This document shows, one piece after another, positions 1 to 10,335 of a DNA stretch of 64,000 bases; within the stretch, counting starts at the first letter, position 1; each line of letters begins with the position of its first letter. A program made the translations under genes and the position numbers. This DNA comes from Podospora pseudoanserina (lineage: Eukaryota; Ascomycota; Sordariomycetes; Sordariales; Podosporaceae). The notes below the pieces were generated by a model. That model was not told the DNA's origin. It did not search any database and was given only the letters and a program-made list of their open reading frames with translations. The stretch is taken from NCBI RefSeq assembly GCF_035222485.1, contig NC_085922.1, positions 2,247,001-2,311,000 of the forward strand. Reading direction: 5' to 3'.

Positions 1-1161
1 GCGATGGGTACGGCGCCGCCTGGCTTGGTGGGTACACGGGTGAAGCGGGAACCGAGGGAGGTTGAGCAAAGTTTTGAGGTGGTGGCTGAGAAGGATACTG
101 GCCGTTGGGGCCTCCGTTGAGGAACTGAAGGTGCCCTCCCTGGGAGCCTGGCTGTCCAGGAAATTGCGAAGGGTAGTCGGCCATCGATGGGCGGCGCTGC
201 GAGTCGGCAGGGTAGGGAGCCCGTTCCGCGCTTCCGCTCATCGATCGGTTGCGGTTGAAGTCAGGCCGAGCATCGGCCACGGGCGTGGCGGTTCTTCGAG
301 AACGTCTTCGTGCATACTCGTCATCGCCATTGTCATAGTCACCAGCACCCTTTCCATCACGCCGTCTCATCCTAACATCGCGGCGAATGCGGACACGGCA
401 GCCTTGCTCGGCAACCATGCGGCTGAGAGCGGTGCTTTCAGCCAAACCAGGGAACTTCTTGGCGCTGTAGACGACGAAGTCCTGCGACTTGACCTCCATC
501 CTGAAGTCAAAAGAGCCTCCCTGGGCCGGGCTGGAGCTCTGGCCCTCGGAGGCCGAGCTGTCGCTCTGCGGGTCCTTGTCCTTGTCCTCCTTGGTCTCCT
601 CGTAGAGGCTGAACGTCAGTCTATAACGGCCCTCGTGCCTGACAGACAGATCAGGGAACAAGAAATAGCCGGCTTCGGTAGGACGGTCCAGATAAGCCAT
701 TCCAGACACGGGCATACCGGTCAAGACGGGCGGCGTGTTGGCTGCTGGGGTCTGAACGCGACCGTGGGCCATGACTCTGGCATGTTCGAGAGTGGCGTAG
801 AGAAAGAAGTTGGCGTTGTACAGGAAAGTGATATCCTTATCCTGGGCCGCCTCCCAAGTATGGCCCTCATAGACGCGCAGCTCCACAACGGGAGGCGGGT
901 CGACGGGACGACGGTCAGCCGATGCTATTGCCATGTTAGCAAACTGGCTGGATCACATACAAGAACGATCAAGGAGCCACACTCACACTTTGGGCCTGAA
1001 CCGCATGCTCTTGCGCGCTCGGGTTGCTGGATGACCTTCAAGCAGTACCACAGGGTGCGTCCTCCCTTGGTTGCGCGGCTAATGATATGCGGAGGATTTG
1101 GCTCAGCGACTTCCAGGGCCGGCATGCCGTGAGAGGCTGATGGAACAACTTGTGCGCCCAT
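1..1161 (-). CDS. veA: Velvet-domain global regulator VeA (ve-1), 5' part; C-terminus off the left edge
   Basis: This encodes the N-terminal about 366 residues of VeA, the light-responsive velvet factor that in fungi pairs with VelB and LaeA in the nucleus to control development and secondary metabolism. Exon 1 is 987-1161, the intron is 925-986 (GTGAGT donor, CTAAC branch, TAG acceptor), and exon 2 runs from 924 to the edge. The splice joins a C-G-S-G-P-K stretch to [11 protein letters not shown], which is typical of the velvet fold. The velvet domain spans about residues 25-250 and ends in a basic stretch (VRMRRRDG) that could serve as nuclear localisation signal. A Pro/Gln/Ser-rich region follows and is still open at base 1. 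The long N-terminal velvet domain with a central insert (E-T-K-E-D-K-D then Ser-rich) fits VeA better than VelB or VosA. The ATG at 1161 is chosen because no ATG lies upstream in frame. The leader holds small upstream ORFs. Confidence 0.93.
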
Positions 1162-1437
1162 TGTGTCCGATCTCTCGTCCAAATTCCTTTCCTTCAAAAA
1201 TCCAACAAGACACACTTGTCGAGGCGACAAGCTAACAATATCAATCAAACAGACAGACCTCCCTCAAATGCCAAAAAAACAACTGTACAAGCGCACCGTA
1301 TCAGCATCAACTCATGCGCGTCGCCAGATGGCCAAACTTTCAAGAAAAAATGCGCGAGTGACTGGCTGCAGCTGTCAGTCCAATGCTCATCGTACCTTTG
1401 TGGCTCCAGCAACAGATAAACAAGACTCGAACGGTCG

Positions 1438-1465
1438 TCAATCAATCAATCAATCAATCAATCAA
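1438..1465. repeat. (TCAA)n microsatellite
   Basis: About seven uninterrupted copies of the tetranucleotide TCAA lie in the presumed 5' leader or promoter of veA. Confidence 0.95.
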
Positions 1466-3553
1466 ACAGTTCGCAATCGATACCGAAATCCACACAAAAT
1501 CCTAATGCCGAATTGAATCAAATCAAACCAACAACCGCTTGCAGCATTAGATTCTGGGTGCGATGCGCCGATGGTGTGTTGCGAGAAAGCAGGAGTCGGG
1601 AGGGTGGTTGTTGAGTGGGCGAGATGGAGACGGAAGAAGGGGGTCGGCCAGAGGTTCCAGAAACCAGAGTGACGGTAAGCTGGAAAAGCACGGTCGGGTC
1701 CGATGTTTATTGGCCGGTCCACGACTGGTTCGTCTCAGCCAGAAAACAGACTGGTGCTGCCGCCGTCGGTCTAGAGAGTTGGCCGCGACGCTGGATCTCA
1801 AAGATGCTGTCGCTGTCGCTGTCGAGAGGGTGACAGGTTGACAGGTGACAGTCAAAAGTCAAACAGAGTGCAGGAAGGGGAAGACAGGCAAAGAGGAGAG
1901 AGCAGAGAAAAGAGGATCGGTTCGGCGGCCCTGGCCTGGAACGAAGGGGAGCGAGGCAGGGACAGGAAATGAAATGAGCGGGCGCAAATGTGACGGCTCG
2001 TGCATGGGAGGTTGCATCTGAAGTGGGTGCCGGTCTCTTCACACTGTGTGCTACCGCCCGTCTGGAGGGCTCCAGAGTTCAGCGAGTTTTCCCCAGCGGA
2101 GAGTCCTTCCCGACCCAGCGGGAGCGGGTGGCCAGGCCGCGGGGGGACACCGGGACTCGACACAGTGCGATGTGCATCATTCGAGACATGGGTTGGCCGC
2201 TCCCAAAGTTTCCCCTTTGGGTTTAATGCTGTGCTGCCGTTTCTCGGCCCCACGGACCACCTGCACCCGACCATCTGACCAATCCTTTTGGGGGTTGGGG
2301 ATCCAGGGTTCAGGTTCTGCCGCAGCTTTACACGTACAGGTGAGAAGCAACGGACATGATCTCCTCGAGTACCGCAAACGTTTCTTCTTTCCCAGATATT
2401 GTCACTTTTTTCCGCAAACCGGTAAGGTATCAATCAAGATTCAAAACGGGCCAAAACCGTGGATCAAAAACATGGTTGTGGTTCACGCCAACACCAACAC
2501 CAACACTCGGTAAGGTAACGCCTGTCGCTGCCGCTGTCGCTGGGCGCTGTTACGGCTGCATTTCTCCTGCTGCTGCCGCCAGCCACAATTTCGCCAAAGG
2601 CGACCTCGGGCCCCATGGCACGTTTTGGCCAGGTGCCGTCCCTCCCTCGTCCCTTGTTGGGAGTCAACACACCCGGTTTGGGGGTGCTTTTGATGCCGAA
2701 GAACGGCCGGAATTCTGAGATATCGGTATTCAGCCTGTGATTCGAGAATGAATTGAGTTTCCTTGTCTTCTTTCAAGCTTCTTCTTCAGCGACCGGGCTG
2801 TGCCATGCTGCAGGGAAACGTGGTGTGGAAAACAGGCCGGTTGCTAGCTCTTAGCTCGGAGATGCCAAGCCGCTATCCCTCGTTAGCACCAGATGGCGTG
2901 CAAAGCACCTTTGAACGACCCATGCCAAGCATCGTCCGTTTTGATCTCCGCCTTGACCATCATCAGTCTGCCAGTGACTGTGCCAGTCGCCGGGCAGTCA
3001 CCAGTCCCACGGCAGAGGACACGTTGGACCGTGCGGGCCACCATCTTGTCATCTTTGGGTCGTCCGCCATTGGTCAGTTGAAGTCTGAATGAGCGAGACA
3101 AGACAAAGACGAGAGAAGACAAGAGAAGACAAGACAAGAGAAGAAACGGCTCTTCCCGTGTTGGAATGTGCAAAGTAAAAGAAAAACATTGGAATGCTCT
3201 CCCATCAAACAAAGAAACACCAACATTCCCAGCCAACCTCAGTTCTGGGATCCCCGAGATTCAAAACTCCCGGGCCCAGCGTTTTGGCTTTGTCTCTTGC
3301 TGACCCGCACACACCCGCTCCGCACTCAACCACCAGGCCGGTCCGCCGCCGTCTCCGCCTCTCTCCAGACCCCACGCCTCTCTCCAGTTTCTTTGGTCAT
3401 CGTTTCGTGGCGTCGAGCCAACAAAGAATTGGACGGTTCCATGCCCATGCCCACGGTGCCTCTTTGACGTCTTACTCGTGCTTGTCAGCCTTTCGAGCCT
3501 GTACAGTAGTCTGATCGCCGATGACGAAGTCAATGCCAGTCAGTGGTTGCCAG

Positions 3554-3578
3554 GCAGACAGACAGACAGACAGACAGT
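3554..3578. repeat. (GACA)n microsatellite
   Basis: About six copies of GACA/CAGA lie in non-coding DNA. Confidence 0.95.
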
Positions 3579-3691
3579 CAACTATAGTGGCATTGCATCG
3601 GCCCAAAGCAACCAACCTGCTTCCCCGCGCACCCGCATTGACAGCTTTTAGCTGATCCTTTCTCTGCCTGCAGGTACGTAGGTACTATATT

Positions 3692-3713
3692 GAGAGAGAG
3701 AGAGAGAGAGAGA
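3692..3713. repeat. (GA)n microsatellite
   Basis: Eleven GA dinucleotides in a row, directly after a GGTACGTAGGTACTATAT segment. Confidence 0.95.
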
Positions 3714-4492
3714 TGTAGTATGTGCCCCTCCACCACGTCTTTTTTCTCGCTACACTAGAAATAAAACGGAAGAGGATGCATCCATATTACCTCCTCAATC
3801 CACTCCACACACCTGCGTACGCAACACACACCTTTCCAACTCGGTGGTTCTTGGGAGAAGAGCTGCCCTGCTAAACCATGAAACTGGTAACCTCACAACA
3901 ATTGGATGGGCGTCCATGCTGAGCCACCGTCCGAGACCCGTCCACGCGGCCCGCACTACCATTTTTATCTATCTCATTGTTGCCACACGGCTACCTTCTT
4001 ATCACGCTTGTCTTTTCAATAGTCATAATTCAGCCTGATGTGTGCGTGGTCCATCTCCTATCAAGCTTGCCCATTTGACATGTGTAGGTACTTGTCTCGG
4101 GGCCGAAGTGATTAAGCCCCAGACTTTGGATTGCACTCGGCAGCCATAGAGGTTCTCATTTTTGGACCACTCCCTTACAGCAAGCGCCCTTTTTCAGTCT
4201 ATTCTCACAAAAAAACGGGCCGCTATCCCTGGTACCGGTTTTTTGGTCTTGACAGTTGCTGACGTCTGGTGCTTGTTCGTTCTCGTCATTGTATCCATCT
4301 TTTGGGCATCCTCAAGTTCCACAAGGCTTACCACACCACAAAAAGGCACACACCAACTTATTAAACCCAACTCCCCACCTTTTGGGGTCGACCATGAGCT
4401 GCTGCTGTGTATCATTGGCAAGTCGGGACGTTCGGGTGGTCTTGTGTGTAAAACAGGTCGGGTCTGGGTCGGTGACACTTGTGAAGCGTGAG

Positions 4493-4517
4493 AAAAAAAA
4501 AAAAAAAAAAAAAAAAA
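4493..4517. repeat. Poly(A) tract of 25
   Basis: An uninterrupted run of 25 A followed by a G run. It is not next to any recognised gene end, and no retroelement body is visible upstream. Confidence 0.95.
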
Positions 4518-5020
4518 GGGGGGCCGCACTGTTTGTGCTGCAAGTGCATTCACACGCCATCCACGGAGTGGTGAAGGTTAAGTGGTGAGGGGGAGGTAGG
4601 CTGACTGGAGGGCTGATGGGGGCCTGAATGAGGCTTTACCTTTACGATAGGTAGACTAAGAGGTTATCCTCTGTTTTTTAGGATATGTTGCTGACTTGCT
4701 GGGTTACTGGTATGACCGTTACTTGGACTGAGCTCCTCAACGATGATCGATAGGCCTTTATTGTTATCCTTCCAAGCCTTGAGCTTGCGTCGCAATTTCC
4801 ATCATCTTGTCCACAGCGAGGGTAGGCACGAGCGGCACAAATCCCCTCAGCACGTTGCTTCCTTCCCGCTGGAATCGATTGGCTCCTGCCTGCAACCCAA
4901 TGGCGGGAAAGCTATTGTAGGTGGAAGGCATACCTGAGACCGCCCCTTCCAGCTTGAAGATACCTAGAGAATTTCACCATTCTGCCACCCATAATTTCAA
5001 CCGCGGCGAAACCATCACTC

Positions 5021-7594
5021 ATGGCTTCCGGTATCTACCAGTATCTGCCTCTTGCGGCGCCCACCAGTATACGTCTTCTGTGCTTGCTCCCAGCCGAGGA
5101 CCCGACGTCTCCGATTCACTGCCGAGTCCTTGACTACAATCTCTCGATCCCTGGCGGAACACACTTGTACGAAGCTCTGTCTTACGCCTGGAGGCAAGGG
5201 GGCGAATAACCAGCACCACGTTGTCGTTGACGGGAAGGAGCTTGCTGTGACACCAAACCTCCATGCCGCCCTGCTGCGCCTTTGAAATGCACAGCTACAG
5301 CGCATTCTCTGGATTGATGCCATCTGCATCAACCAGCGGGATATCCCCGAGAAAACGAAGCAAATTCAACTCATGGCCCAGATCTACAGCAAGGCGGCAC
5401 GGGTTATAGTCTGGCTCGGTGAAGCAGAAGACGGTGGGGACAAAGCACTCGAGCAGCTCCGTCAGCTTTGCATCCGATGATACAAAGGATGGTGATACAC
5501 CCAACCGAGAGGTCCTTTCATTGCTTCGGCGGTCGTGGTTCAGGCGCATTTAGGTAGGTGAACAATGGACTCTTCGGGCATCATATCCAGGCACGTGTGT
5601 TACTAATGGTTCTCTCTTACCAACAAATTAGATTCTGCAGGAGGTCGCGGCCGCACGAAGTATCATCATCAAATGCGGATCAGTAGAGATTGATGGCCAT
5701 GCCTTCGCCGTCGCTCTCGACTCCAAGCTGCCGCCTCGCATCTGCCATACCTTGCCCCCATTGCACAGTCTTATACAGTCGTTGACGCACCTCATGAAAG
5801 GGGCAGCATTTCGTCAAAAAACCGTCGGTGAGGGCGCCTTTCCGTCACTCCAGGGCCGTCCCATCGGCGAGTTAGTGGATATGTATCACAACCGCGAAGC
5901 CACCGTCCTTCATGACAAATTATTCGCGCTGTATGGGATGGCAATTCAAAGCTTCACACCGGATTACAGTATTTCATGGTACGAGGTGTTGCGCCAACTC
6001 TCTCGACGCATACTGGGTAGTACTCAGCTGATCAGGACATGGAAAAATTACAGAAATGGCCGTGATCAGGGGGAAAGGGACTCTTTCGGGCAGGGTAGCG
6101 GAGGTGAACCAAGTCGCGCAGGGTGGGCGGCAAAACGTGGTCATTGACTACACGCTGGCCGATTATGGGTGGTCGCCTGAAGGGCCTAGTGAGGCGACGT
6201 CCCTCCCGCCATCAGCAAACGCTGTCCGGCCGGGCGATATTGTGTGCAAGCTGAAGAATGCCGGGAGCCCGATGATCATTCGACCACCCGTGGATTACTT
6301 CTCAGTTGCCATGATCATGGTTTCTCTTAAACGACCATTACCCAATGAGAAGCCGGCTGTTTGGATGACAAAGAGCTTTCTTCTTGTTTGGGACTGGACA
6401 CATGGCGCATCAGGCCCTGATGCCAAGTTCGACGTTCTGGTTGCGCGTCGTGATCTTGATCACGGGCTCGATGACCGGTTGAGGGGGTTTGACATGGCTT
6501 CCGTATTCCTGGAGAAGCCAGCAACACTGGCAAGACCCGTAGATTCTCCCAATCATTCGAAGATACAGGGGCTCCTTAGCGACGGGGTTAAGTTAGCTGA
6601 GAAAGAGTACGGGCGCAACGACCGGAAGACAGTGAACGTAAAGATCAGGACTGCTCTGTATGACTGGGACGTGAGGAAGTTGAGGGAGGTCAGAGCAAAG
6701 CTTCGACGACTCATGGAAAAGAGGCTGCGCGTTGAAGGCCTCTGCCCCAACCTGATGACGGACTGTGAAAGCTTGGCCAAGCTGTATAGAAGAGAACTTG
6801 AAGTGATTGAGGTGAAACACCAAAGGGGGGACCAGGAAAACCATCACGCTTGTTCGTTGGAGGAGGATGGTTTGGTACACCAAATCATGTTCTGCGAATT
6901 GGCAAGGAGCCCAAAAAAGCACCAGAACCGCGTTTCACAATCTTTCGGCCCACGTATTCCGGATATCAACGATTTCCTTGAAGACTATCGAGCCATCCGA
7001 GGCCTCATGGACATCATACTCACGATAAAGGGTGACGGACTCGAAATAAAGATGTATTTGATGAATAGAGTGACGTGCCATCCTCTAGGGGGCGATATGA
7101 TGTGGTATATATACTCTTGTGGGTTAGAGACACGTTTTCCCGAGCCCGACAAAGCCTTGCTGCTTAGAGCAGCGGCGTGCGAGGGGCAAGGGGATCTCAT
7201 GTTGGGAAGCAATCTCGGAAGGACACAATGCCGTAAGACTGAAACTTGGCGATCTGGACGACCTGCTTCTGGCGGGTGCCAACAATAAAATAGTGGGAGC
7301 ACAGTCGTAGGAATGTTGCTCAGTCGTTTCGTGCTGGGCTGGAAGTTTACGGTTACAAAGGAAGTGGTGATATCAGCTGCTAGCAATGTCAAGCATGGGG
7401 AGCTAATATTACGGCAGCTTCTGGATCACGGTAATGTCGACACATTTAATGTTACTGGCGAGACCCTTAGAGCAGTGACCAAGATGGGGAAGCATGGGCA
7501 AGCTATTATGGATTTGCTTCTCGAATTTGATAGTGAACTGGAAGAGCTCGAGAAAAGCAGGTGGCGGCTTTGGCTCGGACGGAGCCGGCATTGA
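5021..7594 (+). pseudogene. HET-domain (heterokaryon incompatibility) gene, decayed
   Basis: Translated in pieces, this stretch matches the HET family (PF06985), cytosolic proteins that trigger incompatibility cell death in fungi. The ATG at 5021 opens a typical HET start ending in Y-E-A-L-S-Y-A-W. Further on come I-L-W-I-D-A-I-C-I-N-Q and I-Y-S-K-A-A-R-V-I-V-W-L-G. After a probable intron (5554-5631, TACTAAT branch) comes L-Q-E-V-A-A-A-R. A central region has the D-R/K-L-F-A-L-Y-G-type segment, and a C-terminal part near 7350-7520 resembles degenerate ankyrin-like repeats. The reading frame is broken by a frameshift near 5200, TGA at 5283-5285, a frameshift near 5468, TAG at 5551-5553, a frameshift near 6050, another near 7220 and a stop at 7286-7288. 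Both in-frame nonsense codons can be explained by C-to-T or G-to-A transitions. A weak trace of the same repeat region may continue to about 7820. Lesions this numerous argue against sequencing error. Confidence 0.9.
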
Positions 7595-7830
7595 CTGCCG
7601 AACGCGGAAGGCTTTCGCATGAGGAGTTTCCTGAAGTCTTGATGTGCATCGCTCTCTTTGGTCTGGGTACATGATGCACCGATACTGTGGCTCTCCTGGT
7701 GATCATTCTCCCTTTCTTCATCCCTGGCAGCAATTCTCACCGACGAGGGTACGCTGGAGCGGCCAGCTGGGAAGATGCAGGTTCTTATAAACTATTGTGT
7801 CCCCCAGGAGACGCAAATTGGATACTCTTA

Positions 7831-8154
7831 GAGAGAACCTCTGCGGAGCCCCCTATTTGGCTTACCAGCGCCCTCCTCCATACGTATTTATTTACCCTGC
7901 CTTTAATATAATAAAACGCCTTTAAATTATCTTTTAAGGCCCTTGAAGTATATTTTAAGCCCTTTAGCTATCTTTTAAAGCCTTTTAATCATCCTTGACG
8001 GCCTCTTAACTATCTTTTCACGTCTTTGAACTTTCTTTTGAAGCTTATTAAATATCCTTTAACCCTTAATAATCATCCTTCAAAATGTAGTTAAATTCTT
8101 CAGTAAAGGGGGTTGGTAAGATAAATAGGGGCTCCGTAAAGGTTCTCTCAACAT
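7831..8154. mobile_element. Short inverted-repeat (MITE-like) element, 324 bp
   Basis: The left end (7831-7873, beginning GAGAGAACC) and the reverse complement of the right end (8149 down to about 8108, same GAGAGAACC start) align over about 43 bases with roughly eight mismatches and one gap. They share CGGAGCCCC, then TATTT, then CTTACCA. The 10-base direct repeat GATACTCTTA flanks the unit at 7821-7830 and 8155-8164. Five extra bases (AACAT, 8150-8154) sit between the right inverted repeat and the right direct repeat. The interior is AT-rich and has no ORF. Long inverted repeats with a target duplication near 10 bp would suit a non-autonomous Mutator-like element, but no transposase is present, so the superfamily is inference. 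Confidence 0.75.
7918..8082. repeat. Eight imperfect 20-21 bp tandem repeats inside the inverted-repeat element
   Basis: Units begin at 7918, 7939, 7959, 7980, 8000, 8021, 8042 and 8063. The consensus is roughly GCCTTTTAACTATCTTTTAA. Copies are strongly diverged from each other but keep the 20-21 base period, about two helical turns. The array occupies half of the element between the inverted repeats. Confidence 0.8.
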
Positions 8155-8164
8155 GATACTCTTA

Positions 8165-10335
8165 TCACCGTAGAATTACAAGCAGCAGAGCTCCAGTGTG
8201 CTCCCGGTCCCCTCCCCCTCCTCTTGATAACTTACCTATGTAGCACAGGAGGACACACCCGAAGCATTTTTTCTTCTCCACCTTATGACACACACACCCG
8301 AACAACACAAGAGACACAAGCCTACTCCGGCGCCGGAGACTCGGGCGTTCCACATGCACACTTACACAGAGAAGCTTGACGCGTACCATTTGAGTTCCCT
8401 ACCCATCCCTGCTCCATGGGCAGCGGCACACAAACAACCCCTGTACACCCCATGGGAAAGAAAAAAATCTATCTGATATATTTCCCACCGGTCAGTCTTT
8501 GACGAGGTACACCAAGCCATTCATGCCTGGGATTTTGTTTTGGTATATACGAACTCTACTCTTGGCTCACTTTGCTTTGTACCCTGCCCTCAGACCCTAT
8601 TACCCTATCACCCTATGTAACCTGCCCCGTCGGTATATGCTTTGCATATTTGTACAACGGTAAATGGCGTGTTTTTTTCTTCTTCTTTTTTTTTCTTTTT
8701 TTTTTTTTTTTTTGAGATGGTGGTGGTTTCCGGTGCTGGAGATGATGTTTCAGACAGAATACTTACATGCTGTGTCTACCCGAGTCTTGGGATCGGGAGG
8801 GTGTTCTATCGGCCTTACACTCTGGTTTGGAGAGAATGGACAGGCGCCTGGCCGGACAGGGGGGAAATTCCACGTGAGTGACCGCGGATGTTTTTCTGCC
8901 TTGCTGTTTCTTTCCCGGTCCGTCAACCGGGCAAATGTTTGTTTCATCTTTTCCATCCCGTCTGTCTCTTTCCCCCTGATGAGCCAGGCCTGTCCTTGTC
9001 TCCATGTGTCTCCCCCTGCCCGGTATCTGAGTTGTCTCTTTCTCTCTCTCCTCTATCAAACCCGGGTACTTTCTGCACGAGGGTTGATTTAGCTATTGCT
9101 TGTTTTTAACCCTTCAGTTATAGATAATTTTTTTTCTTTTTTTCCCATCATCGATAAAATCCCAAACTGAGCGATAACCCCCACAGTGCGAGAATATTTC
9201 TTTGTCTTCGCTACTCTACACCCTCCCAACCCCACCGAATATATGTCTGGCGGGAAGTTGATCCTTTGTGCGATAATTCTATCCCTATACCCCCCCCAAA
9301 GGAAGTCCCACCCGACACTGTGGCTCCTCACCGCCTTGAACTTTTCCCCCTCCCGTCCTTTGACACCCTATATCGTGGCATTTCACCTACCCCATGCCCG
9401 CGGTTTCCATGGCGCGGAAGTGGCAACCAACTAACAAAGAAAATGGCAAGTTCCGTGAGCCTCGAGACTGTTGGAAAGTGGGAGCATACTTGAAAAGGGT
9501 GGCGTGAGAGTGGCTTGGGGATAGGTGACGGGTTCGGTGGGATCTAGGGAGTGGCTTTTAGAGGAAGACAAAAAGTGATGGTTTGGGGGTGTCGTGTGGG
9601 GGATGGGAGGGGATCATACTCGTTATAGGGGAAATAAAGACGACGGAGAATGCTTTGTAGCCGAGAGGGACATGTGAGATCGGTTATCTGTGAATAGAAA
9701 CTTAAGGTTTAGGTAGGGGCCCTGGGAGCCTCGAAAAGGTTTACAATTTACCGCTAGGGGTGAGATCTGGGACGGATGGTCTTCTTTCGGGGATCTCATC
9801 TCGATCGTAGGGAGCGGATCGAGTATGTGAAAGATGACTGAGAAAAAAGGGGAAGTAGAAAGAGCAATGGGTTGTTTTGTAGACGGTTAATATGGACATG
9901 TGAAGTCGATATAAGGCCTTGACCATAGTACGTGGCGTCTCACTAAACATAAAACAATTTTGTGAATCTCATCTATTTCCTCCTGGCCCCCTTAAATAAA
10001 CAACAGTAATCCTCGCCCAGTAAACAAACCCTCCTTCCATTTTCTTCGTTAAAAACCCGACCATCAAGCCTTATGTACAGAACAGAACTCAAGTACGTAA
10101 ATACGTTTGTCGGGGCAAAAGAGCAAATTTACCCCCCCACCACCTTAACCATCCTAATGCCGCATGTCATGAGAAAGAAACAATACGCTGAACCCCCCTA
10201 TTCTAACCCCCTTCCCTTCGAGAATCCTGTCCCTCAACAACAAAAATCACCTCATCAACCTCTTAATGCCCCCCCTAACCTCCTCCTCCCCTCCCCCCCT
10301 CCTCCTCCTCCTCCTTCATCTTCCTCTTATTGTTG
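8165..10335. other. 2.2-kb non-coding stretch upstream of convergent PCF11 end
   Basis: No recognisable gene. It contains a T-rich tract at about 8670-8714, pyrimidine-rich segments, and toward 10335 the 3' flank and untranslated region of PCF11. The C-rich DNA at 10120-10330 has only short low-complexity frames. Confidence 0.6.

Larger units (their letters stand above)
1162..5020. other. 3.9-kb non-coding stretch between divergent veA and HET relic
   Basis: No ORF here looks like a protein I recognise. Open frames on the two strands overlap one another and lack domain-like composition. The part next to 1161 should be promoter and 5' leader of veA, whose orthologues are known for long leaders. 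On the minus strand it contains short upstream ORFs, one of them an ATG-AGT-TGA near 1323. Simple repeats lie at 1438-1465, 3554-3578, 3692-3713 and 4493-4517. The segment before 5021 should contain the former promoter of the HET gene. Confidence 0.6.

Noticed and set aside
62-1132. 356-codon plus-strand open frame
   Set aside because: It is the antisense shadow of veA exon 2; the minus strand carries the velvet domain with proper splice sites.
4493-4517. Poly(A) tract as the tail of a retroelement
   Set aside because: No reverse transcriptase, LINE or SINE-like sequence or target duplication beside it. Similar A or T runs are scattered through the window.
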